Source of the DNA: Flagellimonas meridianipacifica
GTDB lineage: Bacteria > Bacteroidota > Bacteroidia > Flavobacteriales > Flavobacteriaceae
Length of the DNA stretch: 64,000 nucleotides
Assembly: GCF_003001695.1 (NCBI RefSeq)
Contig: NZ_PVYX01000002.1
Location: forward strand, 558,001-622,000
Direction: 5' to 3'
The position numbers and the translations under genes were made by a program. Each line of letters opens with the position of its first letter. Within the stretch, counting starts at the first letter, position 1. This document shows, one piece after another, positions 17,105 to 26,032 of this stretch. Under the pieces are notes generated by a model. It saw only the letters and a program-made list of their open reading frames with translations. It did no database searches and had not been told where the DNA came from.

Positions 17105-19620
17105 TACAACCTAAGGGCAAACTTAAGGTTAAAAACTCTACTAGTGAGAAAATTGGGCACGGCAAATTGTTGTTGTGTATCAATATCCCGAACAAAGGTA
17201 TTTGTAATGGAATTTTGATTATTGAACATGTTGAAAATTTCAAAACCTGCACTCAACTCTTTGATTTTATGTAACCAATGTCCTTTGGGGTGGCTGGTTT
17301 TTCCGTCTGCAAAAATATATGAAATTCCTAGATCTGCCCTCCTGTAATCTCTTAATCTATTCTGAAAATCATAGGGGTCTGCATTGCTGGGTGAACCTCC
17401 TGGAACACCTGTTTGGTAAACCAGGTTCAGATACATTCTCAAACTTGGTATGTTGGGCACATAGTCTTGGAAGAGTACAGCAAGTTTAAATCGTTGGTCC
17501 GTGGGTCGAGAAATGTAACCACGACCATCAATGTTTTCTTCAGTTCTCAAAAAACCCAGGCTTACCCAAGATTCTGTTCCGGGAACAAAAGCACCATTTA
17601 AACGGAAGTCAAAACCAGCGGCATAAGCTACAGCATTATTTTGTGCCGCATAGCGGATGCGAACATCTTCAATGGTAAAGGGATTCACATCACGCAAATC
17701 CTTGTAATAGGCTTCACCCATAAGAGTGAACGGTCTGTCCCAGAGATTAAAACTGTATTCGCTTCCTAATACATAGTGGATTGATTTTTGGGCACGAACC
17801 TCTGGGTTGATGTTTCCGGTAAGGTCACGCAGCTCTCTATACAAAGGAGGTTGTTGATAGCTGCCAATGGCCAATCGAAACAGAATATCACTTTTCCAAT
17901 CTGGTTTTATCGCAAATTGGGCCCTTGGACTAAACAGGGTTTGTGCATTCCGTTCAAAACCATCCCCGCTCAAGATCCAATGTTGAAGTCTAAACCCAAT
18001 ATTGAAGTAAACATCATGATTTCTCCATAAGGTTTGTTTGCTATACTGAAGAAAACCCGCTAGGCGGTTGGTTTTGGTAAAGTTAGTAGCACGTACACTT
18101 TCAAAAGGCTCAATGTCCCCTTCAAAAGGTTCTTCAGGTTGGTTGTTTATAAATTCCGGATTGGGGGGTCTTATAAAAAAACCAGCAGAATCCAGAAATT
18201 CTGCTTCTCTTAGCTGGTCCCTAAAATCTTCATGTGTGAATCGAGCACCCCATTCCAAAGCATTTCCATTTTTTTGATATCGCCCTTGATGGTTTAGATT
18301 GAATATCAAGGCGTCCAAATGGTTCCTTGCTCTGGACTGTTGAGACCCCACCCCTCTAGAAGTAGTAACTTCCCCTAAGGAGGGATTTGCCAAATTGGTA
18401 TCTATATCACCTAATTCATATGACGCTATAATATCGGAAAATTCTTCTTCCTGGGTATGGTAGATTGAAGCCGCAACATCCATTTTTGTGTTCTTATTGA
18501 CAAAAAAATCTGCTTTAATCGCACCTAAGGCATTTTCGTAGCGATTGTTTTCTTGGCCTTCATAAAAAATAATCAGTGCCCTGGGTTCATTGATCGTGCC
18601 AAAATTGGTTTGCCTGTTGAGGGGTTCATTTTCATAGTTGTTGATAGCATAGGAACCCAAAAAGCTAAAATGGAATTTTTTGGAAAAGCGGTAGGTCATA
18701 AAATTTTGCAAATCCAGAAAAGAGGGATTGAAATTGGTATTGGTCTGCTGACTGTTCACAAAAAGGCTGTTGTCTCTATACCTAACCCCGGTCAAAGTGG
18801 TCCATTTTTTATCTTTTGAAATGGTTTCCAAAGTAGAGCTTGCTCCTAAGAGACTTCCTTGAACACGAAGGCCAAAATCAGCAGGTTCTTTATATGAAAT
18901 ATCAAGAACTGATGACATTTTATCACCATATTTAGCTTGAAATCCTCCCGAGGAAAAGGAAACATCGGTTACCATGTCACTATTTACAAAGCTTAAACCT
19001 TCCTGTTGTGCGGACCTGACCAGAAAGGGGCGATACACCTGGATACCATTAACATACACCAAGTTTTCATCAAAATTACCACCTCGTACATTATACTGTG
19101 TGCTTAGTTCATTGTTGAAAGAAACACCCGGAAGCAGTTTCAGAATATTTTCAACCCCAGTATTTGCTCCAGGAATGTTCCGCACTATTTCAGGTGCAAT
19201 TGTAGTTATTCCATCCACTCTTTTGTCCCCCGAAGGAGAAACCGAAACACCTGCTATTTGAATAGCATCCGTTTTCATAACTGGATTAAACTCAAATGTT
19301 TCGTTGGTGGTAAGAACCAAATCTTCCAAAACCACTTCTTTGTGCCCAATATGGGTAAAACTTACGGTGGTTTTTACTTCGGCGGTTATTCGAAGCAGAT
19401 AATATCCACTTTCATCTGTACTCGTTCCTTCATTATTGGAGGCTATGTTCACTCCGGAAAGGGGAATCTGATTTTCATCCAGTACAATACCGGTAATGAT
19501 GGCATCTTGAGCTTTGCAAATGAAAGAGGCAAAAAAAAGCCACCCTAATAAAAAAGACCTAAAAAGCGAAGCATTATTTACGGAAGAAGGTTTGTTCAAA
19601 GGTAGTTGTATTGCCCACAT
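17104..19620 (-). CDS. TonB-dependent outer membrane receptor with N-terminal carboxypeptidase-regulatory-like domain
   Basis: An outer membrane beta-barrel for TonB-driven uptake. After a signal sequence (about LFRSFLLGWLFFASFICKAQ) comes a CarboxypepD_reg-like domain (ITGIVLDENQIPLSGVNI), then a plug (NIPGANTGVENILKLLPGV, QYNVRGGNFDENLVYVNG) and a barrel ending in ...SRVFNLKFALRL with the terminal aromatic-type strand. The start is uncertain: the frame is open to 19677, ATG at 19620 is used here, and a TTG at 19599 gives a tidier signal peptide. With either, the start lies inside the end of the M23 gene. Substrate unknown; no SusD partner is nearby. Confidence 0.88.
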   Translation of the reverse strand: MWAIQLPLNKPSSVNNASLFRSFLLGWLFFASFICKAQDAIITGIVLDENQIPLSGVNIASNNEGTSTDESGYYLLRITAEVKTTVSFTHIGHKEVVLEDLVLTTNETFEFNPVMKTDAIQIAGVSVSPSGDKRVDGITTIAPEIVRNIPGANTGVENILKLLPGVSFNNELSTQYNVRGGNFDENLVYVNGIQVYRPFLVRSAQQEGLSFVNSDMVTDVSFSSGGFQAKYGDKMSSVLDISYKEPADFGLRVQGSLLGASSTLETISKDKKWTTLTGVRYRDNSLFVNSQQTNTNFNPSFLDLQNFMTYRFSKKFHFSFLGSYAINNYENEPLNRQTNFGTINEPRALIIFYEGQENNRYENALGAIKADFFVNKNTKMDVAASIYHTQEEEFSDIIASYELGDIDTNLANPSLGEVTTSRGVGSQQSRARNHLDALIFNLNHQGRYQKNGNALEWGARFTHEDFRDQLREAEFLDSAGFFIRPPNPEFINNQPEEPFEGDIEPFESVRATNFTKTNRLAGFLQYSKQTLWRNHDVYFNIGFRLQHWILSGDGFERNAQTLFSPRAQFAIKPDWKSDILFRLAIGSYQQPPLYRELRDLTGNINPEVRAQKSIHYVLGSEYSFNLWDRPFTLMGEAYYKDLRDVNPFTIEDVRIRYAAQNNAVAYAAGFDFRLNGAFVPGTESWVSLGFLRTEENIDGRGYISRPTDQRFKLAVLFQDYVPNIPSLRMYLNLVYQTGVPGGSPSNADPYDFQNRLRDYRRADLGISYIFADGKTSHPKGHWLHKIKELSAGFEIFNMFNNQNSITNTFVRDIDTQQQFAVPNFLTSRVFNLKFALRL

Positions 19621-21265
19621 TATCAGTAACGATAACTTTAAGATCACATTGCGTCTTATCCAAAATGTTATCGTCAAAATTATAGGTTATGGTCTTCTTT
19701 TTGGGTTCGTATTCCATTAAAATCCATTTACCGTTTAAAGTGGCCCTGTAACTATAAATTCCACTGAGGTCATCACTTATCTCCAAACTAAGATAGCTGT
19801 AATTGCTTAACCACTGTTTTTCCTTAAAATTTCTGGGTTTAATGGTTGGTGCCACGGTATCTTTGGCCAAGGTGTACCTCCCAAAGGACCGGGTTCTGGT
19901 AGTAAAGGCATTGTCCCTTTTGTATGTTCTATGGTATCTGGGGTTGTCCTTAAGGTCTAAACGGGCAATGAACATTTGCTTTCTTTCTGAAGCATTGTAA
20001 GGAGAGGCGTCAAAACTAATCGTGAAATTTCGATGTGCGGCCACCGAATTGTCATGGATGGTGATTGTATCCTTTCCTTTTTTCAAATTGATGTAAAAGT
20101 CTTCATAGAAGGTGTTGGACGGAAAATAGACTTTGGCGGCACCCAAATCATAATTGTTGGGTTTGCTGGCAATGACAAAATTCTCGGTTTTATCATCATT
20201 TCTAGGGATTTTAATCTCCTCTCTTTTTCCTTCAACGGGGATAACAAGTTTTATTTCATTGTCTTCATAATCGGAAATAAGCAATTCAACAGTGTAGCTC
20301 AAACCTTCTTGAATGGTTATTTTCCCATCATTGTGCATAGTATTGTAGATGGAAAGTCGGTTTGAAGGTTCCTTGAAGGCTTTTTGAACGCGTTGTTTAT
20401 ATTTTCCGAAATGTTCGTAGTCAATCAACGTGTTTATATAGCGAGTCTCTGCAAAAGAAAAAGTTTCAAAGTCATATTCCGAAAAGATTTTGCCATTGAC
20501 CCTTTGTTTCACGGAGTAAACCCCGTTTTTGTTTGCCGCTAAATCTTGGCGGTCAAAGCTATTAAAACCAAAACCTATGGTTCCTATGGCGTTCACTTTG
20601 TCTGCCAAAAAACTACCATCAGCTTGTTTACTGTAATTCAATTGAACCTTTTTGGCACTTTGATTGACAACAGCATCATCGGAAAGAGGGTAACCAAAGA
20701 GGCTGATTAGCGTTGGGTTGGTGGCATCCCTGACTTCATATCCGTAAAGAAGTGGGTTTGTTGGTTTTTCGGTGACGCTGTTTCGTATTTCGAAATGTAG
20801 GTGGGGACCGGCAGAGCTTCCAGAATTTCCTGAATAGGCAATAACGTTGCCTTTTTCCACTTTAAGTTCACCGTAATCCGGAAACAGTTCAATTTCATAG
20901 GACTGTTTTTTGTATTGGGCCTTTTTGATGTACTCCTCTATTCCCGGACCAAATTTCTGGAGATGCGCATATACCGAAGTATGTCCAGAAGGATGAGCGA
21001 CATACAGTGCCTTGCCATATCCCCAATGAGAGATTTTGATGCGGGTCACTGTTCCATCAGCAATGGCATAAATGGGCAATCCTTCCCTTCTTTGGGTTTT
21101 AATGTCTATTCCCGCATGAAAGTGATTGGAACGCAGTTCGCCAAAAGTTCCAGCCAAAACAAGGGGGATGTCCATCGGGGATTGGAAAATATCTTTGGGG
21201 TATTTTTCCTGTCCCATTGCAATTTTGGAAAGCAGAACACAAATCCCCAAAACATAAATACGCAT
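19574..21265 (-). CDS. M23 family metallopeptidase (exported)
   Basis: 563 residues with signal peptide MRIYVLGICVLLSKIAMGQ. The LytM/M23 domain lies near the N-terminus: NHFHAGIDIKT supplies the His and Asp zinc ligands and GPHLHFEIRN the catalytic and third zinc histidines. The remaining 350 residues are beta-rich and end with a bacterial Ig-like stretch. The frame is open 55 codons further upstream but only the start at 21265 gives a signal peptide. Such proteins cut or regulate cutting of peptidoglycan peptides. It overlaps the downstream TonB-dependent receptor gene. Confidence 0.9.
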   Translation of the reverse strand: MRIYVLGICVLLSKIAMGQEKYPKDIFQSPMDIPLVLAGTFGELRSNHFHAGIDIKTQRREGLPIYAIADGTVTRIKISHWGYGKALYVAHPSGHTSVYAHLQKFGPGIEEYIKKAQYKKQSYEIELFPDYGELKVEKGNVIAYSGNSGSSAGPHLHFEIRNSVTEKPTNPLLYGYEVRDATNPTLISLFGYPLSDDAVVNQSAKKVQLNYSKQADGSFLADKVNAIGTIGFGFNSFDRQDLAANKNGVYSVKQRVNGKIFSEYDFETFSFAETRYINTLIDYEHFGKYKQRVQKAFKEPSNRLSIYNTMHNDGKITIQEGLSYTVELLISDYEDNEIKLVIPVEGKREEIKIPRNDDKTENFVIASKPNNYDLGAAKVYFPSNTFYEDFYINLKKGKDTITIHDNSVAAHRNFTISFDASPYNASERKQMFIARLDLKDNPRYHRTYKRDNAFTTRTRSFGRYTLAKDTVAPTIKPRNFKEKQWLSNYSYLSLEISDDLSGIYSYRATLNGKWILMEYEPKKKTITYNFDDNILDKTQCDLKVIVTDNVGNTTTFEQTFFRK

Positions 21266-21376
21266 GTTGTATGGTATAAGTTCAATACGAATGTAACCAA
21301 TGTTTTTATGTGTAAAAAGTGATTTGGAAAGCTTTGGCCATATTACTTGGTGAAAAGAAGAATATCCTCCAAAAAA

Positions 21377-21407
21377 TTGCGAGGTAAGCCTAGGATGGTT
21401 AAATTTG
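21377..21407 (+). promoter_or_regulatory. Promoter of the coiled-coil/zapA/6S-like/rny unit
   Basis: TTG at 21377-21379, a 20-nt spacer and TAAATTTG at 21400-21407 match the Bacteroidota consensus. The predicted start near 21413 leaves a leader of about 18 nt before the ATG at 21431. Confidence 0.65.
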
Positions 21408-21430
21408 TATGTTACACATTCTGTTTGCAT

Positions 21431-21721
21431 ATGAGCGAACTTGTTGAGATTGTTGACTCACTGGAGAATAAGGTAAGCAAGCTGCTCCATCGATTGGAAC
21501 TGCTGCAACAGACCAACTCCAAACTAAAAAATGAGCTTGAAATGGCTCATAAAGAGAAGACGAAAGAACAGCAAATTGCCTCTGAATGGGAAGAAAAATA
21601 TAATTCCCTAAAAATGGCAAACAGTATGTTGGGTAGTAATACAAATAAAACAGAAGCTAAGCTCAAGATAAATACATTGATTCGCGAACTTGACGTTTGC
21701 ATAGCAAGGCTTGCAGATTAG
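21431..21721 (+). CDS. Small coiled-coil protein upstream of zapA (ZapB-like position)
   Basis: 96 residues, almost wholly predicted coiled coil (ENKVSKLLHRLELLQQTNSK, then KNELEMAHKEK), with a short C-terminal helix (KLKINTLIRELDVCIARL). Such a protein regularly precedes zapA in flavobacteria. ZapB of E. coli is a similar short coiled coil that binds ZapA at the division ring, so a division role is a reasonable inference from context, not shown by sequence. The frame is open upstream to 21347; the start at 21431 follows the promoter. zapA starts 11 nt downstream. Confidence 0.8.
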   Translation: MSELVEIVDSLENKVSKLLHRLELLQQTNSKLKNELEMAHKEKTKEQQIASEWEEKYNSLKMANSMLGSNTNKTEAKLKINTLIRELDVCIARLAD

Positions 21722-21732
21722 TGGTTTACAAT

Positions 21733-22026
21733 ATGGAGGAAAAGCTAAAAATAAAGCTTTCCATTGCTGATAGGGTTTATCCTTTGACAATAGATCCCAA
21801 ACAAGAGGAGGGATTACGTAAGGCGGCCAAGAATATTGAAAGTCTGGCCAAGAAGTTTGAGCAGAACTATGCGGTAAGGGATAAACAAGATGTTTTGGCC
21901 ATGTGTGCCCTGCAATTTGCGTCCAAAATAGAGCAAAGCGGAATAGACCGTTCTGAAAGTAGCAAAGCAGCCTTTGAGCGATTAAAGGCACTTGACGATT
22001 TGGTACATTCAAAACTGGGCGAATAA
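21733..22026 (+). CDS. zapA: Cell division protein ZapA
   Basis: 97 residues. Start MEEKLKIKLSIADRVYPLTI is the ZapA beta domain, followed by QEEGLRKAAKNIESLAKKFE and the dimerising helix with DVLAMCALQFA. ZapA binds FtsZ filaments and bundles them at midcell. It follows the coiled-coil gene by 11 nt. Downstream lies a 216-nt gap with the 6S-like RNA, then rny. Confidence 0.9.
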   Translation: MEEKLKIKLSIADRVYPLTIDPKQEEGLRKAAKNIESLAKKFEQNYAVRDKQDVLAMCALQFASKIEQSGIDRSESSKAAFERLKALDDLVHSKLGE

Positions 22027-22052
22027 GTTCTTTTAAATAAAATAATGTTACT

Positions 22053-22222
22053 GCCCACATTGGTAATTATTTTTTGACAAACTCAACACTATTATATTTG
22101 AAAAGGGTGAGTTTAGGTTGTGAAAGCGGGCCCTACTCGTATAGGGATTTTTGAGCAACTTGTTAGCCCTAAACCTGTAATTAGGAGTTTGTACAAAACT
22201 TCGGCCAATGTGGGCTTTTTTT
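22053..22222 (+). ncRNA. ssrS: 6S RNA-like structured RNA (6S-Flavo candidate)
   Basis: The ends pair perfectly over 11 bp (GCCCACATTGG at 22053-22063 with CCAATGTGGGC at 22205-22215), and the 3' arm is followed at once by seven T residues. Inside, ACAAACTC (22077-22084) pairs with GAGTTTGT (22185-22192), GTTTAGG (22111-22117) with CCTAAAC (22168-22174), and CCCTA/TAGGG closes a small hairpin at 22131-22146. A rod of about 170 nt with paired ends and a wide central opening is the 6S RNA plan, an RNA-polymerase-binding regulator. In E. coli, ssrS likewise follows zapA. TATATTTG at 22093-22100 inside it could be a promoter for rny. The identification is structural and by context; a covariance-model match was not run. 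Confidence 0.62.
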
Positions 22223-22242
22223 ATAACCAAACACAAATAGAA

Positions 22243-23814
22243 ATGGATAACACGACACTCATCATTGTGGCTGGAGTGGTTGGATTGCTAATTGGTTTTT
22301 TAGTGGCTAAGATGATGGAGAAGGGGAAAGCGACAAAAACCATGTCCAACGCAAAAAAGGAGGCAGCAGACATTGTAAGAGAGGCAAAGAAGGAAGGTGA
22401 GAGCATTAAGAAAGACAAAATATTCCAGGCCAAGGAAAAGTTTTTGGAATTGAAGGCCGAACATGAAAAAGTAATCATAAACAAGGATAAGAAGATTGCA
22501 GAGGCTGAGAAGCGAACAAGGGACAAAGAATCCCAGGTCAGCAACGAATTGGCCAAGAATAAAAAGCTTAATGAACAGCTCAACGTTCAAATCAAGGATG
22601 TAAACCATAAAAGTGAGGTTCTTGAAAAAAAACAGACAGAAGTAGAAAAGCTTCATAAAAGTCAAGTGCAGCAGTTAGAGGTCATTTCCGGACTTTCTGC
22701 TGACGAGGCCAAAAGCCAATTGTTGGAATCTTTGAAAGAAACAGCAAAGACAGATGCCATGGCCTATCTACAAAACACCTTGGAGGAAACCAAGTTGACC
22801 GCCCAACAAGAAGCCCGAAAAATTATCATTAACACCATTCAGCGAATTGGCACTGAAGAAGCCATTGAAAATTGTGTTTCTGTATTCAATTTGGAATCTG
22901 ATGATGTTAAAGGTCGGATCATTGGTCGTGAAGGTAGAAATATTCGGGCACTCGAATCTGCAACGGGAGTTGAAATCATTGTAGATGACACACCTGAGGC
23001 AATTATTCTTTCCTGTTTTGATTCTGTACGTAGGGAAGTAGCTCGATTATCGTTGCATAGATTGGTAACAGATGGTCGTATTCACCCAGCTAGAATAGAA
23101 GAAATTGTTAAAAAGACCGAGAAACAAATCAACGAGGAGATTGCCGAGATTGGTAAACGAACGGTCATTGATCTAGGAATTCATGGACTTCACCCGGAGT
23201 TGATAAAGGCGGTTGGTCGAATGAAGTATCGTTCTTCCTATGGTCAAAACTTATTGCAACATTCCAGAGAAGTGGCAAAACTTTGTGGGATTATGGCGGC
23301 AGAGTTAGGCCTAAATCCGAAGTTGGCCAAGAGAGCAGGGCTTTTGCATGATATTGGAAAAGTGCCCAACTCCGAAACAGAAGTTGAGACTCCCCATGCT
23401 ATTTTAGGGATGCAATGGGCCCAGAAATATGGAGAGAAAAAAGAGGTGTGCAATGCCATAGGAGCACACCATGATGAAGTTGAAATGACAACTTTGATAT
23501 CGCCCATAGTTCAAGTTTGTGATGCGATTAGTGGAGCCCGTCCCGGGGCAAGACGTCAAGTTTTGGACTCGTATATTCAGCGATTGAAGGATTTGGAAGA
23601 TATTGCATTTGGCTTCAACGGCGTACAGAAGGCATATGCCATACAGGCTGGTAGAGAATTGCGTGTGATTGTGGAAAGTGAAAAAGTAAGCGATGATAAA
23701 GCTGCTGAGCTTTCATTCGAAATCTCACAAAAAATTCAAACCGATATGACCTATCCTGGTCAGGTTAAGGTAACCGTAATTAGAGAAACACGTTCGGTGA
23801 ATGTGGCAAAATAA
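22243..23814 (+). CDS. rny: Ribonuclease Y
   Basis: Membrane-anchored endoribonuclease starting mRNA decay. An N-terminal membrane helix ([19 protein letters not shown]) is followed by a long coiled coil (about residues 30-170), a KH RNA-binding domain ([18 protein letters not shown]) and an HD domain with LLHDIGKV and GAHHDEVE. Length 523 aa is standard. The open frame continues upstream to 22120 through the 6S-like region, but MDNTTLII at 22243 is the family start and lies 20 nt after the T-tract. Transcription probably comes from read-through or the TATATTTG inside the upstream RNA region. Confidence 0.96.
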   Translation: MDNTTLIIVAGVVGLLIGFLVAKMMEKGKATKTMSNAKKEAADIVREAKKEGESIKKDKIFQAKEKFLELKAEHEKVIINKDKKIAEAEKRTRDKESQVSNELAKNKKLNEQLNVQIKDVNHKSEVLEKKQTEVEKLHKSQVQQLEVISGLSADEAKSQLLESLKETAKTDAMAYLQNTLEETKLTAQQEARKIIINTIQRIGTEEAIENCVSVFNLESDDVKGRIIGREGRNIRALESATGVEIIVDDTPEAIILSCFDSVRREVARLSLHRLVTDGRIHPARIEEIVKKTEKQINEEIAEIGKRTVIDLGIHGLHPELIKAVGRMKYRSSYGQNLLQHSREVAKLCGIMAAELGLNPKLAKRAGLLHDIGKVPNSETEVETPHAILGMQWAQKYGEKKEVCNAIGAHHDEVEMTTLISPIVQVCDAISGARPGARRQVLDSYIQRLKDLEDIAFGFNGVQKAYAIQAGRELRVIVESEKVSDDKAAELSFEISQKIQTDMTYPGQVKVTVIRETRSVNVAK

Positions 23815-23822
23815 TAAAAAAG

Positions 23823-23853
23823 AACCCCTTATTCTTCCTCAGAATTAGGGGTT
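23823..23853. terminator. Bidirectional terminator between rny and DUF349 gene
   Basis: Arms of 13 bases (AACCCCTTATTCT at 23823-23835 and AGAATTAGGGGTT at 23841-23853) pair with a single T-T mismatch around a 5-base loop. In the minus direction the hairpin is followed by a T-rich tail, so it best serves the DUF349 gene, whose last codons form part of it; rny also ends just before it. Confidence 0.7.
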
Positions 23854-25889
23854 TCTTCTTCTACAACACCTTTACTTCTATTGTTTTCTAGAATATTGAG
23901 CTTTTTTAATTTGGCCTTCCAGGTTTCAAGCGCCTTCTTGTGTTGGTCAATGTTTTTCACAACATCCATTACCAGTGGGTTGTTTTCCGAAGCGCTGGAA
24001 AAGAATTGAAGATTGTTCTCCAATTGCCGAATCTCTGCATTGCTTTCCGATATTTTTCTTCGGATAAAGGTCCGTTCGTTCTGAATGGCACGATTATCAT
24101 CAGTGGAAGCCAATTGCTTCATTTTATCGCCATATTTTATAAGCTCAGACTCTTGGCGACCAACACCAATTTTCTTAAATAGGGCATCAATGATTTTATT
24201 GAACTTACTGTTTAAGTGCTTTTTGTTGAAAGGTACACGGCCATAGCTTTTCCATTCGGCAATGAATTGTTTTATATCCGCGAGGTCTTTTTCTTTATCA
24301 CCACTAAGCTGGAACGCACGTAGTCGGTCCATGCACTCGTTCTTTTTTTCGAGGTTTTTGTACTCCTCTTGATGGGTTTTGTTCTTTCCAGCGTGCAAGC
24401 GGTCAAAATAATGATTGCAAGCATCCTTAAATTCATTCCAGATTTTGTCCGAGTATTTTCTAGGAACGTGGCCAATCTTTTTCCATTCACTCTGAATGCG
24501 CTTCATTTCAGGAGTGGCCATATCCCAATCTTCGCTATCCTTTAATGATATAGCCAAGTCTAAGAGGGCTTTCTTGCGCTCTAGATTTAGGTGTTGTTCC
24601 TTTTTTTGGTTTTTGTAAAAAGCATTTTTTCCTCGATTGAATTTCCGCACGGCTTCCTTGAACGAACTCCATGTTTGCTCATTCACCTTTTGTGGAACTT
24701 TGCCTGCCTTGAAGAAATCTTCCCGCAATGATTCAATTTCTCGGATTTGCTGTTGCAGTGCTTTATGGTTATTGGAGATATTATCGGCAATACCAATAAT
24801 TGAAGCTATGATTTCTTCCTTTTTCTCCAGGTTTTTTTCGTATACTATTTCCTGCTCCTTAAAATGCTCCTGTCTCCTTTCGTGCAGTGCTTTTGTAGCA
24901 TTACTAAAACGTTCCCAAACTTCTTCGCGTTGCTCTTTGGCAACAGGTCCGATATCTTCTTTCCAGATTTTGTGAAGGGTCTGCAATTCCCTGAACGCTT
25001 TTCCTAAATCAGTCTCATTTGCGAGGGCTTCGGCTTTTTCCACCAGTTTAAGCTTCTCCTCCAGATTATGCTTGAAATCAAGATCTCTGAGTTCTCGGTT
25101 TAGGTGAAGGAAATCATAAAAGATTTCCATATGATGGTGGTAGGTCCGCCATACATCATTGTAATTATTACGCGGTATTGGCCCGGCGTTGCGCCATCTT
25201 TCCTGAAGGTCTTTGAAGTTTCTGTACGTGTTATTGATATCTTCTTCCACGTTCATCAGACCCTTAAGTTCTTCTATGATTTCAAGGCGTTTTTCTAGAT
25301 TAACCTTAAGGTTTTGTTCAAGTTGCTTATAGTAGTGGTCTCTTTTTTCACGGTATTCGCCAATTACCTCATTGAATTGCCTTTTAGTTACCGAATTGTA
25401 TCGGAAGTCTATCTCATTGCCTCCGTTGGCCACAAATTCTTCTTTTTTGTGGTCTAAAAACTCCTGGAATTTTTGGTCGAACTCATATTTGATGCCACTT
25501 ACATGTTTGCTTATGGCCTGTACTTTCTCGTTTTTAACCAAACGTTGCAGTTCGCCCACCAAGTTTTCAATGGACATGGCGTGGTAGTCCAGAAAGGGGA
25601 TGTGATGTCTTTTTTCATTATCGGTATCCTCTGCATCCTCGGCGTTGGATTCCTCTATTTCTTCAATTACTTTTTCAGTTTCCTCTTTCGCAACCTCTTT
25701 TGGGGTGTTTTTTTCTTCCTCTGGAGCGGTATCGCCCAAGGAGGATTCTGGTTCAGTCTCGGGCGTAGCTGTCTTCTCGGATAATCCTGGTTCAGAAATG
25801 GGGCTTTCTTCCAATGATGTCTTTATGTTATCCGAAGTTTGCTCAGCACCAGCTTCAGTTTCCTGAAGTTTTCGTTCATTTTCCTGCAT
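23829..25889 (-). CDS. DUF349 repeat protein
   Basis: 686 residues. A Glu/Thr-rich acidic N-terminus (about 100 residues) precedes several copies of the roughly 70-residue DUF349 helical repeat, each with a Trp-centred core such as DLQERWRNAGPIPR, LHKIWKEDIGPVAK and IQSEWKKIGHVPRK. The last 100 residues are coiled coil. DUF349 proteins are abundant soluble proteins in Bacteroidota with no settled role. The gene is monocistronic: it has its own -7 element at 25954-25961 and a terminator over its end. Confidence 0.88.
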   Translation of the reverse strand: MQENERKLQETEAGAEQTSDNIKTSLEESPISEPGLSEKTATPETEPESSLGDTAPEEEKNTPKEVAKEETEKVIEEIEESNAEDAEDTDNEKRHHIPFLDYHAMSIENLVGELQRLVKNEKVQAISKHVSGIKYEFDQKFQEFLDHKKEEFVANGGNEIDFRYNSVTKRQFNEVIGEYREKRDHYYKQLEQNLKVNLEKRLEIIEELKGLMNVEEDINNTYRNFKDLQERWRNAGPIPRNNYNDVWRTYHHHMEIFYDFLHLNRELRDLDFKHNLEEKLKLVEKAEALANETDLGKAFRELQTLHKIWKEDIGPVAKEQREEVWERFSNATKALHERRQEHFKEQEIVYEKNLEKKEEIIASIIGIADNISNNHKALQQQIREIESLREDFFKAGKVPQKVNEQTWSSFKEAVRKFNRGKNAFYKNQKKEQHLNLERKKALLDLAISLKDSEDWDMATPEMKRIQSEWKKIGHVPRKYSDKIWNEFKDACNHYFDRLHAGKNKTHQEEYKNLEKKNECMDRLRAFQLSGDKEKDLADIKQFIAEWKSYGRVPFNKKHLNSKFNKIIDALFKKIGVGRQESELIKYGDKMKQLASTDDNRAIQNERTFIRRKISESNAEIRQLENNLQFFSSASENNPLVMDVVKNIDQHKKALETWKAKLKKLNILENNRSKGVVEEETPNSEEE

Positions 25890-25953
25890 TAGTAGTCTTT
25901 TTCCTTTGGATTGATGAAATTATAGCCAAGTTAACAACTAAATTAGCTAATCG

Positions 25954-25961
25954 CAAAAGTA
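25954..25961 (-). promoter_or_regulatory. Candidate promoter -7 element of the DUF349 gene
   Basis: Minus-strand TACTTTTG matches TAnnTTTG, 65 bp ahead of the ATG at 25889. The place where a -33 TTG should be is not well matched; two direct repeats (25991-26026) lie just upstream of it, as for an activator-dependent promoter. Confidence 0.5.
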
Positions 25962-25990
25962 TCCATACTTCTTTTGTTTAACTATGACAT

Positions 25991-26026
25991 TGTACAGTTT
26001 GAAGCTTATTCTGTACCATTTGAAGC
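25991..26026. repeat. Two 15-bp direct repeats, 21-bp period
   Basis: TGTACAGTTTGAAGC (25991-26005) and TGTACCATTTGAAGC (26012-26026) differ at two positions and are spaced exactly two helical turns apart. They lie between the aroE stop and the DUF349 promoter, so they could be a tandem regulator site acting on the DUF349 gene. Confidence 0.4.
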
Positions 26027-26032
26027 CCAGAA

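Noticed and set aside
19621..19677. Extra 19 residues at the start of the TonB-dependent receptor
   Set aside because: They lie inside the M23 gene and do not form a sensible signal peptide; the start at 19620 or a TTG at 19599 fits better.
21266..21430. Upstream extension of the M23 peptidase frame to 21430
   Set aside because: It removes the signal peptide and runs into the promoter of the divergent coiled-coil gene.
22120..22242. N-terminal extension of RNase Y by 41 codons
   Set aside because: The extension reads through the structured 6S-like region and lacks similarity to RNase Y; the family start (membrane helix) is at 22243.
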